DNA of 64,000 nucleotides from Pseudomonas migulae NBRC 103157 (GCF_002091715.1 NZ_BDAG01000011.1:1-64000), one strand, 5' to 3'; counted from the first letter of the stretch, positions 26,376-35,643 are shown. Notes: a model not told the origin generated them from the letters alone. Program-made: numbers and translations.

Positions 26376-26460
26376 GCGGATGTGGTGGAATTGGTAGACA
26401 CACTGGATTTAGGTTCCAGCGCCGCGAGGCGTAAGAGTTCGAGTCTCTTCATCCGCACCA
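26376..26460 (+). tRNA. tRNA-Leu (TAG)
   Basis: An 85-base class II tRNA with a long variable arm (CGCCGCGAGGCG), starting GCGGATGTGG and ending CATCCGCACCA. Loop TTTAGGT gives anticodon TAG. Confidence 0.95.
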
Positions 26461-26538
26461 AATAAAGCTTCACTCATGCCGGTTGGTCTGGTTGGGGCTC
26501 GACAGAGAAGTTGTTTGGCTTCTTTGTTACGCAATATG

Positions 26539-26614
26539 GTGGGCGTAGCTCAGTTGGTAGAGCACGGGATTGTGACTCCCGTTGTCGTGGGTTCGATCCC
26601 CATCGTCCACCCCA
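26539..26614 (+). tRNA. tRNA-His (GTG), copy 2
   Basis: Identical in sequence to the copy at 26246, again with G at -1 (26538) and encoded CCA. The flanking bases, including the following terminator, are also duplicated. Confidence 0.95.
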
Positions 26615-26621
26615 TATTTCG

Positions 26622-26657
26622 AAAGGCGCCAGATTTAACAGTCTGGCGCCTTTTTTG
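26622..26657 (+). terminator. Terminator of the tRNA cluster
   Basis: AAAGGCGCCAGA/TCTGGCGCC stem followed by TTTTTTG. Almost the same as the hairpin after tRNA-His copy 1, but with a longer T run. Confidence 0.88.
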
Positions 26658-27014
26658 TTTCAGTGTTTTGAGTATCGGCGGCTGCGGTTCAGGGTCGCGA
26701 GGGCAGGGCGTTTCGTCGTATTTATGTTTCTCGATGATGCTGCGCTGCCCGCCGGCCTTGCGTGCAAGGTTGGCTGTCAGGGTGATGATCGGCAACCGCT
26801 TCTATATATAGAAGGGTTGGCGCAGAGCCTTGGCGTGATGGGTTGTATTTGCCACCGGGGCGAGACGCATTCGTGCATTCGTCCCTCTAAATTGCCTGCT
26901 GCGTTTTTACCCGTTTTCAGTAGGGTGACTTCTTGAGTTTGACCTACTAGAATGCATGCCCTTGATTCTGGGGTCGGAAACGGCCGGCCAACGTCTGTGC
27001 AACGAGGAATATCC
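26658..27014. other. Intergenic region before tig, with 16-bp AT-rich palindrome
   Basis: This 357-base space contains no believable gene. At 26799-26814 lies CTTCTATATATAGAAG, a perfect palindrome flanked by AACC and GGTT that could extend the stem. A possible -10 hexamer TAGAAT is at 26948-26953, about 60 bases before the tig start codon. I could not find a convincing -35 match at 17 bases. Confidence 0.4.
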
Positions 27015-28325
27015 ATGCAAGTTTCTGTTGAAAATACTTCTGCTCTTGAGCGCCGCATGAGCATCACCGTGCCGGCTGAGCGCATCGAGACTCAGGTCAA
27101 CAAGCGTCTGCAGCAGACCGCCCAAAAGGCCAAGATCGCTGGTTTCCGTCCAGGCAAAGTGCCGATGAGCGAAATCAAGCGCCGTTTTGGTGCTGATGCA
27201 CGTCAGGAAGCTGTCGGCGACGTCATCCAGTCCTCGTTTTACGAAGCTGTTGTCGAGCAGAAGCTGAACCCGGCTGGCGCTCCTTCGATCGAGCCGAAAT
27301 CCCTGGAAGCTGGCAAAGACCTGGAATACGTCGCGATTTTCGAAGTGTTCCCTGAGTTCACCGTTGCCGGTTTCGAAGGCATCACCGTAGAGCGCCTGAG
27401 CGCTGACGTTGCTGACGCTGACCTGGACAAAATGCTGGACGTCCTGCGCAAGCAGAACACCCGTTTCGAAGTGGCCGATCGCGCTGCCCAGAACGACGAC
27501 CAACTGAACATCGATTTCGTCGGCAAGGTCGACGGTGAAGTGTTCGCTGGCGGTTCCGCCAAAGGTACTCAGCTGGTTCTGGGTTCCGGCCGCATGATCC
27601 CTGGCTTCGAAGACGGTCTGGTTGGCGCTAAAGCCGGCGAAGAACGCGTTCTGAACCTGACTTTCCCGGCGGACTATCAGAACCTCGACCTGGCGGGCAA
27701 AACCGCTGAGTTCACTGTGACTGTGAACACTGTTTCCGAGCCAAAACTGCCAGAGCTGAACGAAGAATTCTTCGCTCAATTCGGCATCAAGGAAACCGGC
27801 CTGGAAGGCTTCCGCGCCGAAGTTCGCAAGAACATGGAGCGTGAACTGCGTCAGGCGATCAAATCCAAGGTCAAGAATCAGGTAATGGACGGTCTGCTGG
27901 CCACCAACCCGATCGAAGTGCCAAAGGCTCTGCTGTCCAACGAAGTTGACCGTCTGCGCGTGCAGGCTGTTCAGCAGTTCGGCGGCAACATCAAGCCTGA
28001 CCAACTGCCGGCCGAGCTGTTCGAAGAACAAGCCAAGCGCCGCGTTGTACTGGGTCTGATCGTGGCTGAAGTGGTCAAGCAATTCGACCTCAAGCCTGAC
28101 GAAGCCCGCGTTCGCGAAATGATTCAGGAAATGGCTTCGGCCTACCAAGAGCCTGAGCAGGTTGTGTCCTGGTACTACAAGAACGACCAGCAACTGAACG
28201 AAGTCCGTTCGGTTGTGCTGGAAGAACAAGTTGTGGATACTGTTCTGCAGAAAGCTAGCGTGACCGACAAGTCGGTCTCTTACGAAGAAGCAGTCAAGCC
28301 GGTAGAAGCTCCACAAGCCGACTGA
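27015..28325 (+). CDS. tig: Trigger factor (ribosome-associated chaperone)
   Basis: A 436-residue chaperone and peptidyl-prolyl isomerase that meets nascent chains at the ribosome exit. The N-terminal ribosome-binding loop has GFRPGKVPM (family GFRxGKxP, about residue 44). The FKBP-like middle domain includes [14 protein letters not shown], and a helical chaperone domain follows to the end. ATG 27015 is preceded by GAGGA; the frame's earlier start at 26952 lies in the untranslated leader. First gene of the proteostasis block tig-clpP-clpX-lon. Confidence 0.97.
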   Translation: MQVSVENTSALERRMSITVPAERIETQVNKRLQQTAQKAKIAGFRPGKVPMSEIKRRFGADARQEAVGDVIQSSFYEAVVEQKLNPAGAPSIEPKSLEAGKDLEYVAIFEVFPEFTVAGFEGITVERLSADVADADLDKMLDVLRKQNTRFEVADRAAQNDDQLNIDFVGKVDGEVFAGGSAKGTQLVLGSGRMIPGFEDGLVGAKAGEERVLNLTFPADYQNLDLAGKTAEFTVTVNTVSEPKLPELNEEFFAQFGIKETGLEGFRAEVRKNMERELRQAIKSKVKNQVMDGLLATNPIEVPKALLSNEVDRLRVQAVQQFGGNIKPDQLPAELFEEQAKRRVVLGLIVAEVVKQFDLKPDEARVREMIQEMASAYQEPEQVVSWYYKNDQQLNEVRSVVLEEQVVDTVLQKASVTDKSVSYEEAVKPVEAPQAD

Positions 28326-28351
28326 TCGTTTTTGCGATAAGAAGTACACAC

Positions 28352-28379
28352 CATAAGCCAGCCTTCGTGCTGGCTTATG
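28352..28379 (+). other. Perfect 11-bp hairpin between tig and clpP
   Basis: CATAAGCCAGC and its complement with loop CTTCGT, but with no T run after it. It is more likely an RNA-stability or attenuating structure than a full terminator. Confidence 0.6.
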
Positions 28380-28418
28380 CGTATTCAAGACATAACTATT
28401 TGGGAGTGACTGCAGAGC

Positions 28419-29054
28419 ATGTTCCGTAATTCGTATATTCAGCAGAACTCTGATATCCAGGCCGCAGGCGGCCTGGTCCCGATGGTTGTCGAGCAGTCTG
28501 CTCGTGGCGAACGCGCCTACGACATTTACTCGCGTCTTCTCAAGGAGCGAGTGATCTTTCTGGTTGGTCCGGTAGAGGACTACATGGCCAACCTGATTTG
28601 TGCGCAACTGCTGTTCCTTGAAGCGGAAAACCCGGACAAGGACATCCATCTCTATATCAACTCCCCGGGCGGTTCGGTGACGGCGGGCATGTCGATCTAC
28701 GACACCATGCAGTTCATCAAGCCAAACGTGTCGACCACCTGTATCGGTCAGGCCTGCAGCATGGGCGCATTCCTGCTGACCGCCGGTGCCCCTGGCAAGC
28801 GTTACTGCCTGCCGAACTCGCGCGTGATGATTCACCAGCCACTGGGCGGTTTCCAGGGGCAGGCGTCGGATATCGAAATCCATGCCAAGGAAATCCTCTT
28901 CATCCGTGAGCGTCTCAACACGCTGATGGCCAAGCATAGCGGCCGCACTCTTGAAGAAATCGAGCGCGATACCAACCGCGATAACTTCATGAGTGCAGAA
29001 GCCGCGCGTGAGTACGGGTTGATCGATGAAGTGATCACCCAGCGCCCTGCTTAA
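28419..29054 (+). CDS. clpP: ATP-dependent Clp protease proteolytic subunit
   Basis: A 211-residue serine protease subunit that forms the two-ring barrel fed by ClpX. The catalytic Ser is in [14 protein letters not shown] and the His in [10 protein letters not shown]; the Asp follows in the region [19 protein letters not shown]. The N-terminal propeptide ([17 protein letters not shown]) is present. Conserved order tig-clpP-clpX-lon supports the annotation. There is no terminator between it and clpX, only a short hairpin. Confidence 0.96.
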   Translation: MFRNSYIQQNSDIQAAGGLVPMVVEQSARGERAYDIYSRLLKERVIFLVGPVEDYMANLICAQLLFLEAENPDKDIHLYINSPGGSVTAGMSIYDTMQFIKPNVSTTCIGQACSMGAFLLTAGAPGKRYCLPNSRVMIHQPLGGFQGQASDIEIHAKEILFIRERLNTLMAKHSGRTLEEIERDTNRDNFMSAEAAREYGLIDEVITQRPA

Positions 29055-29098
29055 AAATAAGCAGCTCAAATAAGGCGGGTCGGCTGGTCCGATCACCA

Positions 29099-29118
29099 GC
29101 GGGCTTGAAAAAGCCCGC
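29099..29118 (+). other. Hairpin between clpP and clpX
   Basis: GCGGGCTT-GAAA-AAGCCCGC forms an 8-bp stem with a GNRA-type tetraloop and no T run. It lies 49 bases before the clpX start and may set the clpP/clpX mRNA ratio. Confidence 0.6.
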
Positions 29119-29166
29119 AATAGCCTTCATCTTGTGTTGCAAGCCTATCGGATTTGGATCGAACGA

Positions 29167-30450
29167 ATGACTGACACCCGCAACGGCGAGGACAACGGCA
29201 AGCTGCTCTATTGCTCCTTCTGTGGCAAAAGCCAGCATGAAGTACGCAAATTGATTGCCGGCCCCTCGGTCTTTATCTGCGACGAGTGCGTCGACCTGTG
29301 CAATGACATCATCCGAGAGGAGGTGCAGGAAGCCCAGGCCGAAAGCAGCGCGCATAAATTGCCTTCGCCTAAAGAAATCAGCGGCATCCTTGATCAGTAC
29401 GTGATTGGTCAGGAGCGTGCGAAAAAGGTTCTGGCCGTAGCGGTGTACAACCACTACAAGCGTCTGAACCAGCGTGACAAAAAGAATGACGACGTCGAAC
29501 TCGGCAAAAGCAACATCTTGCTGATCGGCCCGACAGGCTCGGGTAAAACCCTGCTTGCCGAAACACTGGCCCGCTTGCTGAACGTTCCGTTCACCATTGC
29601 CGACGCAACCACCCTCACCGAGGCGGGTTACGTGGGTGAAGATGTCGAGAACATCATTCAGAAGCTGCTGCAGAAGTGCGATTACGACGTGGAAAAAGCC
29701 CAGATGGGCATTGTCTATATCGATGAGATCGACAAGATCTCGCGCAAGTCTGACAACCCGTCGATCACCCGGGACGTTTCCGGTGAAGGCGTGCAGCAGG
29801 CCCTGCTCAAGTTGATCGAAGGCACGGTCGCTTCCGTTCCGCCTCAAGGTGGTCGCAAGCATCCGCAGCAGGAATTCCTTCAGGTCGACACCCGCAACAT
29901 CCTGTTCATCTGCGGTGGTGCGTTCTCCGGTCTGGAAAAGGTTATTCAAAACCGTTCCACCAAGGGTGGCATCGGTTTCGGCGCGGAAGTTCGCAGCAAG
30001 GAAGAAGGCAAGAAAGTCGGTGAATCCCTGCGTGAAGTCGAGCCTGACGATCTGGTCAAGTTCGGTCTGATCCCGGAATTCGTCGGTCGTCTGCCGGTCC
30101 TTGCCACGCTGGACGAGCTTGATGAAGCTGCATTGATGCAGATCCTCACCGAGCCGAAAAATGCTCTGACCAAGCAGTACGCCAAGTTGTTCGAGATGGA
30201 AGGCGTGGACCTGGAATTCCGGGCCGACGCGCTGAAATCGGTCGCCAAACGTGCCCTGGAACGCAAAACCGGTGCCCGTGGACTGCGCTCGATTCTCGAA
30301 GGTGTGTTGCTCGACACTATGTACGAAATCCCCTCGCAGTCCGAGGTGAGTAAAGTAGTGATCGATGAAAGCGTTATAGAAGGCAAGTCCAAACCACTGT
30401 ATATCTACGAAAACAGTGAGCCGACGGCCAAGGCCGCGCCAGACGCTTAA
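29167..30450 (+). CDS. clpX: ATP-dependent Clp protease ATP-binding subunit ClpX
   Basis: A 427-residue AAA+ unfoldase. The N-terminal zinc-binding domain has [11 protein letters not shown] and [10 protein letters not shown] (four Cys). Walker A is GPTGSGKT, the pore loop is GYVGEDVEN, Walker B is [10 protein letters not shown], and the ClpP-docking IGF loop is in [13 protein letters not shown] 29167 begins [12 protein letters not shown] as in other pseudomonads; the ORF extends upstream without homology. It is followed by a strong terminator. Confidence 0.97.
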   Translation: MTDTRNGEDNGKLLYCSFCGKSQHEVRKLIAGPSVFICDECVDLCNDIIREEVQEAQAESSAHKLPSPKEISGILDQYVIGQERAKKVLAVAVYNHYKRLNQRDKKNDDVELGKSNILLIGPTGSGKTLLAETLARLLNVPFTIADATTLTEAGYVGEDVENIIQKLLQKCDYDVEKAQMGIVYIDEIDKISRKSDNPSITRDVSGEGVQQALLKLIEGTVASVPPQGGRKHPQQEFLQVDTRNILFICGGAFSGLEKVIQNRSTKGGIGFGAEVRSKEEGKKVGESLREVEPDDLVKFGLIPEFVGRLPVLATLDELDEAALMQILTEPKNALTKQYAKLFEMEGVDLEFRADALKSVAKRALERKTGARGLRSILEGVLLDTMYEIPSQSEVSKVVIDESVIEGKSKPLYIYENSEPTAKAAPDA

Positions 30451-30472
30451 GCGTCACGCAGCTGGAATAAAG

Positions 30473-30498
30473 AAGGGGCCTTCGGGCCCCTTTGCTTT
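30473..30498 (+). terminator. Terminator after clpX
   Basis: AAGGGGCC-TTCG-GGCCCCTTTG, a compact stem with a UUCG loop, 23 bases past the clpX stop. Confidence 0.88.
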
Positions 30499-30602
30499 TG
30501 TGGGTGCTGGCCTGCCGGGTCGCTGCACCTCGGCGCTGGCGGCCTGACAGCTGACCATTTTCTCAAGCTTCTTCAGGCGGCGATCTTTTACTGCCTTTAT
30601 CC

Positions 30603-30632
30603 GCTTGTTTTTTTCTAAACAAGCCCCCATCT
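30603..30632 (+). promoter_or_regulatory. Candidate heat-shock (sigma-32) promoter of lon overlapping an inverted repeat
   Basis: CTTGTTT (30604-30610), a 14-base gap and CCCCATCT (30625-30632) fit the sigma-32 pattern CTTGAAA / CCCCATnT. The same stretch is a perfect 8-bp inverted repeat GCTTGTTT/AAACAAGC (30603-30624) covering the -35 element and spacer. The lon start is about 60 bases downstream. Confidence 0.6.
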
Positions 30633-30690
30633 TGGTTTCAAGCTTACTTCCATCTGTTTACGGCCTTATGGCCGCCGTAGAGGCGAAATC

Positions 30691-33087
30691 ATGAAGACAA
30701 CCATCGAATTGCCTCTCCTGCCATTGCGTGATGTTGTGGTTTATCCGCACATGGTTATCCCGCTGTTCGTGGGGCGCGAGAAATCCATCGAAGCCCTCGA
30801 GGCTGCGATGACGGGCGACAAGCAGATCCTTCTGCTGGCTCAGAGAAACCCTGCTGACGACGATCCCGGTGAAGATGCACTCTATCGCGTAGGTACGATC
30901 GCTACCGTTCTTCAACTGCTCAAGCTGCCGGATGGCACGGTCAAGGTTCTGGTCGAAGGTGAGCAGCGCGGCGCCGTGGAGCGCTTCATTGAAGTGGACG
31001 GCCACTGTCGTGCCGAAGTCTCGTTGATCGATGAAGTCGACGCGCCTGAGCGCGAGTCGGAAGTGTTTGTCCGTAGCCTGCTGGCTCAGTTCGAACAATA
31101 TGTGCAGCTGGGCAAGAAAGTCCCTGCAGAAGTCCTGTCGTCGCTCAACAGCATCGACGAGCCAGGCCGCCTGGTCGACACCATGGCCGCACACATGGCC
31201 CTGAAGATCGAGCAGAAGCAGGAAATCCTCGAAATCATCGATTTGTCGGCCCGGGTCGAGCACGTCCTGGCGTTGCTGGATGCCGAAATCGATCTGCTGC
31301 AAGTCGAAAAACGCATTCGCGGCCGAGTCAAGAAACAAATGGAGCGCAGCCAGCGCGAGTACTACCTGAATGAGCAGATGAAGGCCATTCAGAAAGAGCT
31401 CGGCGACAGCGACGAAGGCCACAACGAAATCGAAGAGCTGAAAAAGCGCATCGATGCCGCCGGCCTGCCGAAAGATGCCTTGGCCAAGGCCCAGGGCGAA
31501 CTGAACAAGCTGAAGCAAATGTCGCCAATGTCCGCGGAAGCGACCGTGGTGCGTTCGTACATCGACTGGCTGGTTCAGGTGCCGTGGAAGGCCCAGAGTA
31601 AAGTGCGCCTGGATCTGGCACGTGCAGAAGACATCCTCGACGCGGACCACTACGGTCTGGAAGAAGTCAAAGAGCGGATCCTCGAATACCTCGCCGTGCA
31701 GAAGCGCGTGAAGAAAATCCGTGGTCCGGTGTTGTGCCTGGTTGGCCCTCCTGGTGTGGGTAAAACCTCGCTGGCGGAGTCGATTGCTCACGCCACCAAC
31801 CGCAAGTTCGTGCGCATGGCCCTCGGTGGCGTGCGTGATGAAGCGGAAATTCGTGGTCATCGCCGGACTTATATCGGTTCGATGCCAGGAAGATTGATTC
31901 AAAAGATGACAAAAGTGGGCGTCCGCAACCCGCTGTTCCTGCTCGATGAAATCGACAAAATGGGCAGCGACATGCGTGGCGATCCGGCGTCAGCGTTGCT
32001 GGAAGTGCTCGATCCGGAGCAGAACCACAATTTCAACGATCACTATCTGGAAGTCGACTACGACCTGTCCGATGTGATGTTCCTGTGCACCTCGAACTCC
32101 ATGAACATTCCGCCGGCGCTGCTCGACCGGATGGAAGTGATTCGTCTGCCGGGCTACACGGAAGACGAGAAAATCAACATCGCCGTCAAATACCTTTCGC
32201 CGAAGCAGATTACGGCTAACGGTTTGAAGAAAGGCGAGCTGGAATTCGACGCTGAAGCGATCCGCGACATCATTCGCTACTACACCCGCGAAGCCGGTGT
32301 ACGTGGGCTGGAGCGTCAGATTGCCAAGGTTTGCCGCAAGGCGGTCAAAGAACATGCGCTGGAAAAACGCTTCTCGGTGAAGGTCACTGCCGACATGCTG
32401 GAACACTTCCTGGGCGTGCGTAAATTCCGCTACGGCCTGGCTGAATCGCAGGATCAGATTGGCCAGGTGACCGGTCTGGCATGGACTCAGGTCGGCGGCG
32501 AATTGCTGACGATCGAAGCCGCTGTCGTGCCGGGTAAAGGTCAACTGATCAAGACCGGTTCGTTGGGCGACGTGATGGTCGAGTCCATTACCGCAGCCCT
32601 CACGGTTGTTCGCAGCCGCGCGAAGAGCCTGGGGATTCCCCTGGACTTCCACGAGAAGCGCGACACGCACATCCATATGCCGGAAGGGGCGACCCCTAAG
32701 GATGGCCCTAGCGCCGGTGTAGGCATGTGCACGGCCCTGGTATCGGCGTTGACCGGGATCCCGGTGCGCGCGGATGTCGCCATGACCGGCGAAATTACCT
32801 TGCGTGGTCAGGTTCTGGCGATTGGCGGTCTGAAAGAAAAACTGCTCGCGGCTCACCGCGGCGGAATCAAGACTGTGATCATTCCTGAAGAGAACGTACG
32901 CGATCTGAAGGAAATTCCGGACAATATCAAGCAGGATCTGCAGATTAAACCGGTTAAATGGATTGACGAGGTCCTGCAAATTGCGCTGCAATACGCGCCG
33001 GAGCCCTTACCCGATGTAGCTCCGGAGATAGTTGCAAAGGATGAAAAACGCGAGTCTGACTCTAAGGAAAGAATTAGCACGCATTAG
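30691..33087 (+). CDS. lon: ATP-dependent protease La
   Basis: A 798-residue AAA+ serine protease that degrades damaged and regulatory proteins. The N-terminal LON domain opens LPLLPLRDVVVYPHMVIPLF. A coiled segment with REYYLNEQMKAIQKELG precedes the ATPase (Walker A GPPGVGKTSL; Walker B LFLLDEIDKM). The protease domain has the Ser in PKDGPSAGVGM and the Lys in IGGLKEKLLAAHRGG. The start follows GGCGAAATC with a modest ribosome site. A heat-shock-like promoter lies upstream. No obvious terminator separates it from hupB, which has its own promoter. Confidence 0.97.
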   Translation: MKTTIELPLLPLRDVVVYPHMVIPLFVGREKSIEALEAAMTGDKQILLLAQRNPADDDPGEDALYRVGTIATVLQLLKLPDGTVKVLVEGEQRGAVERFIEVDGHCRAEVSLIDEVDAPERESEVFVRSLLAQFEQYVQLGKKVPAEVLSSLNSIDEPGRLVDTMAAHMALKIEQKQEILEIIDLSARVEHVLALLDAEIDLLQVEKRIRGRVKKQMERSQREYYLNEQMKAIQKELGDSDEGHNEIEELKKRIDAAGLPKDALAKAQGELNKLKQMSPMSAEATVVRSYIDWLVQVPWKAQSKVRLDLARAEDILDADHYGLEEVKERILEYLAVQKRVKKIRGPVLCLVGPPGVGKTSLAESIAHATNRKFVRMALGGVRDEAEIRGHRRTYIGSMPGRLIQKMTKVGVRNPLFLLDEIDKMGSDMRGDPASALLEVLDPEQNHNFNDHYLEVDYDLSDVMFLCTSNSMNIPPALLDRMEVIRLPGYTEDEKINIAVKYLSPKQITANGLKKGELEFDAEAIRDIIRYYTREAGVRGLERQIAKVCRKAVKEHALEKRFSVKVTADMLEHFLGVRKFRYGLAESQDQIGQVTGLAWTQVGGELLTIEAAVVPGKGQLIKTGSLGDVMVESITAALTVVRSRAKSLGIPLDFHEKRDTHIHMPEGATPKDGPSAGVGMCTALVSALTGIPVRADVAMTGEITLRGQVLAIGGLKEKLLAAHRGGIKTVIIPEENVRDLKEIPDNIKQDLQIKPVKWIDEVLQIALQYAPEPLPDVAPEIVAKDEKRESDSKERISTH

Positions 33088-33110
33088 TACGCATTTGCCT
33101 GGGTGGCTTG

Positions 33111-33140
33111 TTGACAGCTTTTTAGAGCCCTTGTTATAAA
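33111..33140 (+). promoter_or_regulatory. Sigma-70 promoter of hupB
   Basis: Perfect TTGACA (33111-33116) and TATAAA (33135-33140) with an 18-base spacer (17 to TTATAA). The -10 box lies between the arms of AGAGCC/GGCTCT, a possible regulatory repeat. Confidence 0.8.
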
Positions 33141-33234
33141 GCGGCTCTTAAGTGTCTGTAGGCCATTCAGCACTCGTTTTTGCTTTCACCAAAAAACTTA
33201 GAATCATACTCAAATAGATATAAGGGGACTTAGA

Positions 33235-33507
33235 GTGAACAAGTCGGAACTGATTGATGCTATCGCTGCATCCGCTGATATCCCGAAAGCTGCTGCTGGC
33301 CGTGCGCTGGACGCTGTAATCGAATCCGTCACTGGCGCTCTCAAGGCTGGCGACTCCGTTGTTCTGGTTGGTTTCGGTACTTTCTCCGTGACTGATCGTC
33401 CAGCTCGCATCGGTCGTAACCCACAGACCGGTAAGACTCTGGAAATCGCAGCAGCCAAAAAACCAGGTTTCAAAGCCGGTAAAGCACTGAAAGAAGCTGT
33501 CAACTAA
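33235..33507 (+). CDS. hupB: DNA-binding protein HU-beta
   Basis: A 90-residue nucleoid protein; initiates at GTG 33235 with an AAGGGGAC ribosome site. The sequence runs from [20 protein letters not shown] through the DNA-contacting arm [19 protein letters not shown] to the end LKEAVN, the usual HU length. It has a strong promoter at 33111 and is highly biased in codon use. The tRNA-Asp-like element follows 53 bases downstream with no terminator between them, so it is probably part of the hupB 3' untranslated region. Confidence 0.96.
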   Translation: MNKSELIDAIAASADIPKAAAGRALDAVIESVTGALKAGDSVVLVGFGTFSVTDRPARIGRNPQTGKTLEIAAAKKPGFKAGKALKEAVN

Positions 33508-33560
33508 GTTCGATTCAGGTTTTTGCCTATCCGGGTCGGGGTCATGCCTGACCTGGCAGC

Positions 33561-33638
33561 GGAGCGGTAGTCCAGTCGGCAAGTCGCCGGTCCGAGACGC
33601 CGAGGGTCGCAAGTTCGAACCCTTGGTCCGCTCCGCCA
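33561..33638 (+). pseudogene. tRNA-Asp-like element (decayed tRNA or tRNA-like RNA)
   Basis: A 78-base segment that aligns with bacterial tRNA-Asp along its length. The acceptor stem GGAGCGG/CCGCTCC is perfect and GCCA follows. Three of four D-stem pairs are lost, base 26 is deleted, the anticodon position reads GAG instead of GTC, the invariant T33 is C, and the T loop is eight bases. The inner part can refold: TCGGC/GCCGG and an 8-bp stem CCGAGGGT/ACCCTTGG. It stands in the hupB 3' region before a terminator. It cannot act as a normal tRNA-Asp, but the intact acceptor and CCA suggest retained processing. Confidence 0.72.
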
Positions 33639-33646
33639 GTTACGAG

Positions 33647-33675
33647 AAGGCGCATCCTCGGATGCGCCTTTCTTC
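33647..33675 (+). terminator. Terminator after hupB and the tRNA-like element
   Basis: AAGGCGCATCC-TCG-GATGCGCCTT followed by TCTTCT. Nine bases after the CCA of the tRNA-like element. Confidence 0.85.
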
Positions 33676-33740
33676 TATCCGGATTCTACCCACGCTCCAC
33701 GGTTGCCTAATTTTGAAGTTCAACCGTTTCTGGGGGACGC

Positions 33741-35612
33741 ATGCTGCAGAATATCAGGGACAATTCACAAGGCTGGATTGCCAAGACCATTATCGGGGTC
33801 ATCGTTGCACTGATGGCTTTGACCGGTTTCGACGCCATTTTTCAGGCCACCACCAGTCGTAATGATGCGGCCAAGGTCAACGGCGAAGAGATCAGCCAGA
33901 ACGAGCTGAGCCAGGCGGTCGATATGCAACGCCGTCAGCTCATGCAACAGCTGGGCAAGGATTTCGATGCTTCCTTGCTCGACGAAAAAATGCTGCGCGA
34001 ATCGGCCCTCAAAGGCTTGATCGACCGCAAACTGCTGCTGCAAGGCGCAGAAAACTCGAAATTCGCTTTTTCCGAAGCGGCTTTGGACCAGGTGATCCTG
34101 CAAACCCCTGAATTCCAGGTGGACGGCCAGTTCAGCTCCGAGCGTTTCGATCAGGTCATTCGTCAGCTCGGCTACAGCCGCATGCAATTCCGCCAGATGC
34201 TGGCTCAGGAAATGCTGATCGGCCAGCTGCGCGCGGGTCTGGCAGGTAGCGGTTTCGTCACTGACGCACAGGTTCTGGCCTTCGCCCGTCTGGAAAAACA
34301 GACCCGCGATTTCGCTACCCTGAACGTCAAGGCTGACCCGGCGGCAGTGAAGCTGACCGACGATGAGGTCAAGGCCTACTACGACGAACACGCCAAGGAG
34401 TTCATGACGCCGGATCAGGTGATCATTGATTACCTCGAGCTCAAGAAGTCCTCCTTCTTTGATCAGGTCGCCGTCAAGGACGAAGACCTGCAAGCGGCGT
34501 ATCAGAAAGAAATCGCGAACCTGTCCGAGCAACGCCGGGCGGCGCACATTCTGATCGAGGTGAACGATAAGGTGACCGAGGCGCAAGCCAAGGCCAAGAT
34601 TGAGGAAGTTCAGGCCCGTCTGGCCAAAGGCGAGAAGTTCGAGGCCCTGGCCAAGGAATTCTCCCAGGACCCGGGTTCGGCGAACAACGGCGGTGACCTC
34701 GGTTACGCAGGCCCTGGTGTCTACGATCCAGCCTTCGAAACAGCGCTGTATGCGTTGGCCAAGGATCAGGTTTCGGCACCGGTTCGCACTGATTTCGGTT
34801 TCCATCTGATCAAGCTGTTGGGTGTCGAGGCGCCAGAAGTTCCGACCCTCGCCAGCCTGAAAGACAAGCTGACCCGCGATCTGAAAACCCAGCAGGTCGA
34901 GCAGCGTTTCGTCGAGGCGACCAAGCAACTGGAAGACTCGTCGTTCGAATCCTCCGATCTGGCCCAGCCGGCGCAGGACCTGAAACTGACCATTCACACC
35001 TCCAAGCCGTTTGGCCGTGAAGGTGGCGAAGGCGTTGCAGCCAACCGTGCCGTGCTCGCCGCCGCGTTCAGTCCTGAAGTGCTGGATGAGGGTGCCAACA
35101 GCACCGCCATCGAGCTCGATCCGGAAACCGTGATCGTGCTGCGCGCCAAGGAGCACCTGAAGCCTACGCAATTGCCGCTGGAAAGCGTGTCTGCCGCCAT
35201 TCGTGGTCAATTGGCCAAGGAGCACGCCAGTGCTGCCGCCAAGACCAAGGCTGACGAGCTGATCGCCAGCCTGCGCGAAGGCAAGACGCCACTGGACAAG
35301 GCAATTGATGGCCAGGGCTGGAAAGTCACCGCAGCGGCGACACGGGCTCAGGAAGGGATTGACCCTACCGTGCTGCAAGCGCTGTTCCGCATGCCGAAAC
35401 CTGCCGCCAAAGACAAGCCGACCTTCAGCAGCGTGACTCTGGCTGATGGCAGCCTGGTGATCGTGCGTCTGAACGGCGTCAACGAGGTCGCTGCACCGAC
35501 TGAAGAAGAGAAGGCTCAATACCGTCGCTTCCTCGCCTCGCGCATTGGCCAGCAAGACTTTGCGGCGTACCGCAAGCAGCTGGAAGCAGAAGCGGACATC
35601 AAGCGTTTCTGA
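33741..35612 (+). CDS. ppiD: Periplasmic folding chaperone PpiD
   Basis: A 623-residue inner-membrane-anchored chaperone that meets proteins leaving the Sec channel. A short cytoplasmic start (MLQNIRDNSQGWIAK) and one helix (about residues 16-34) are followed by a SurA_N-like domain. The parvulin PPIase domain is at about residues 265-360 (RRAAHILIEVND ... DPGSANNGGDLGY). A long C-terminal region completes it. The hupB-ppiD order is conserved. A strong terminator follows. Confidence 0.93.
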   Translation: MLQNIRDNSQGWIAKTIIGVIVALMALTGFDAIFQATTSRNDAAKVNGEEISQNELSQAVDMQRRQLMQQLGKDFDASLLDEKMLRESALKGLIDRKLLLQGAENSKFAFSEAALDQVILQTPEFQVDGQFSSERFDQVIRQLGYSRMQFRQMLAQEMLIGQLRAGLAGSGFVTDAQVLAFARLEKQTRDFATLNVKADPAAVKLTDDEVKAYYDEHAKEFMTPDQVIIDYLELKKSSFFDQVAVKDEDLQAAYQKEIANLSEQRRAAHILIEVNDKVTEAQAKAKIEEVQARLAKGEKFEALAKEFSQDPGSANNGGDLGYAGPGVYDPAFETALYALAKDQVSAPVRTDFGFHLIKLLGVEAPEVPTLASLKDKLTRDLKTQQVEQRFVEATKQLEDSSFESSDLAQPAQDLKLTIHTSKPFGREGGEGVAANRAVLAAAFSPEVLDEGANSTAIELDPETVIVLRAKEHLKPTQLPLESVSAAIRGQLAKEHASAAAKTKADELIASLREGKTPLDKAIDGQGWKVTAAATRAQEGIDPTVLQALFRMPKPAAKDKPTFSSVTLADGSLVIVRLNGVNEVAAPTEEEKAQYRRFLASRIGQQDFAAYRKQLEAEADIKRF

Positions 35613-35643
35613 TGCCTGATTGAGTTTCCCGCGCAACATAAAG

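Noticed and set aside
26137..26614. Possible integration hotspot or prophage remnant at the tRNA cluster
   Set aside because: No integrase, no partial tRNA att copy and no foreign-looking genes nearby; the duplication is confined to tRNA-His and its terminator.
33561..33638. Functional tRNA-Leu (GAG) reading of the tRNA-like element
   Set aside because: The anticodon position reads GAG, but the D stem cannot form, T33 is C, and the molecule lacks the long variable arm of leucine tRNAs.
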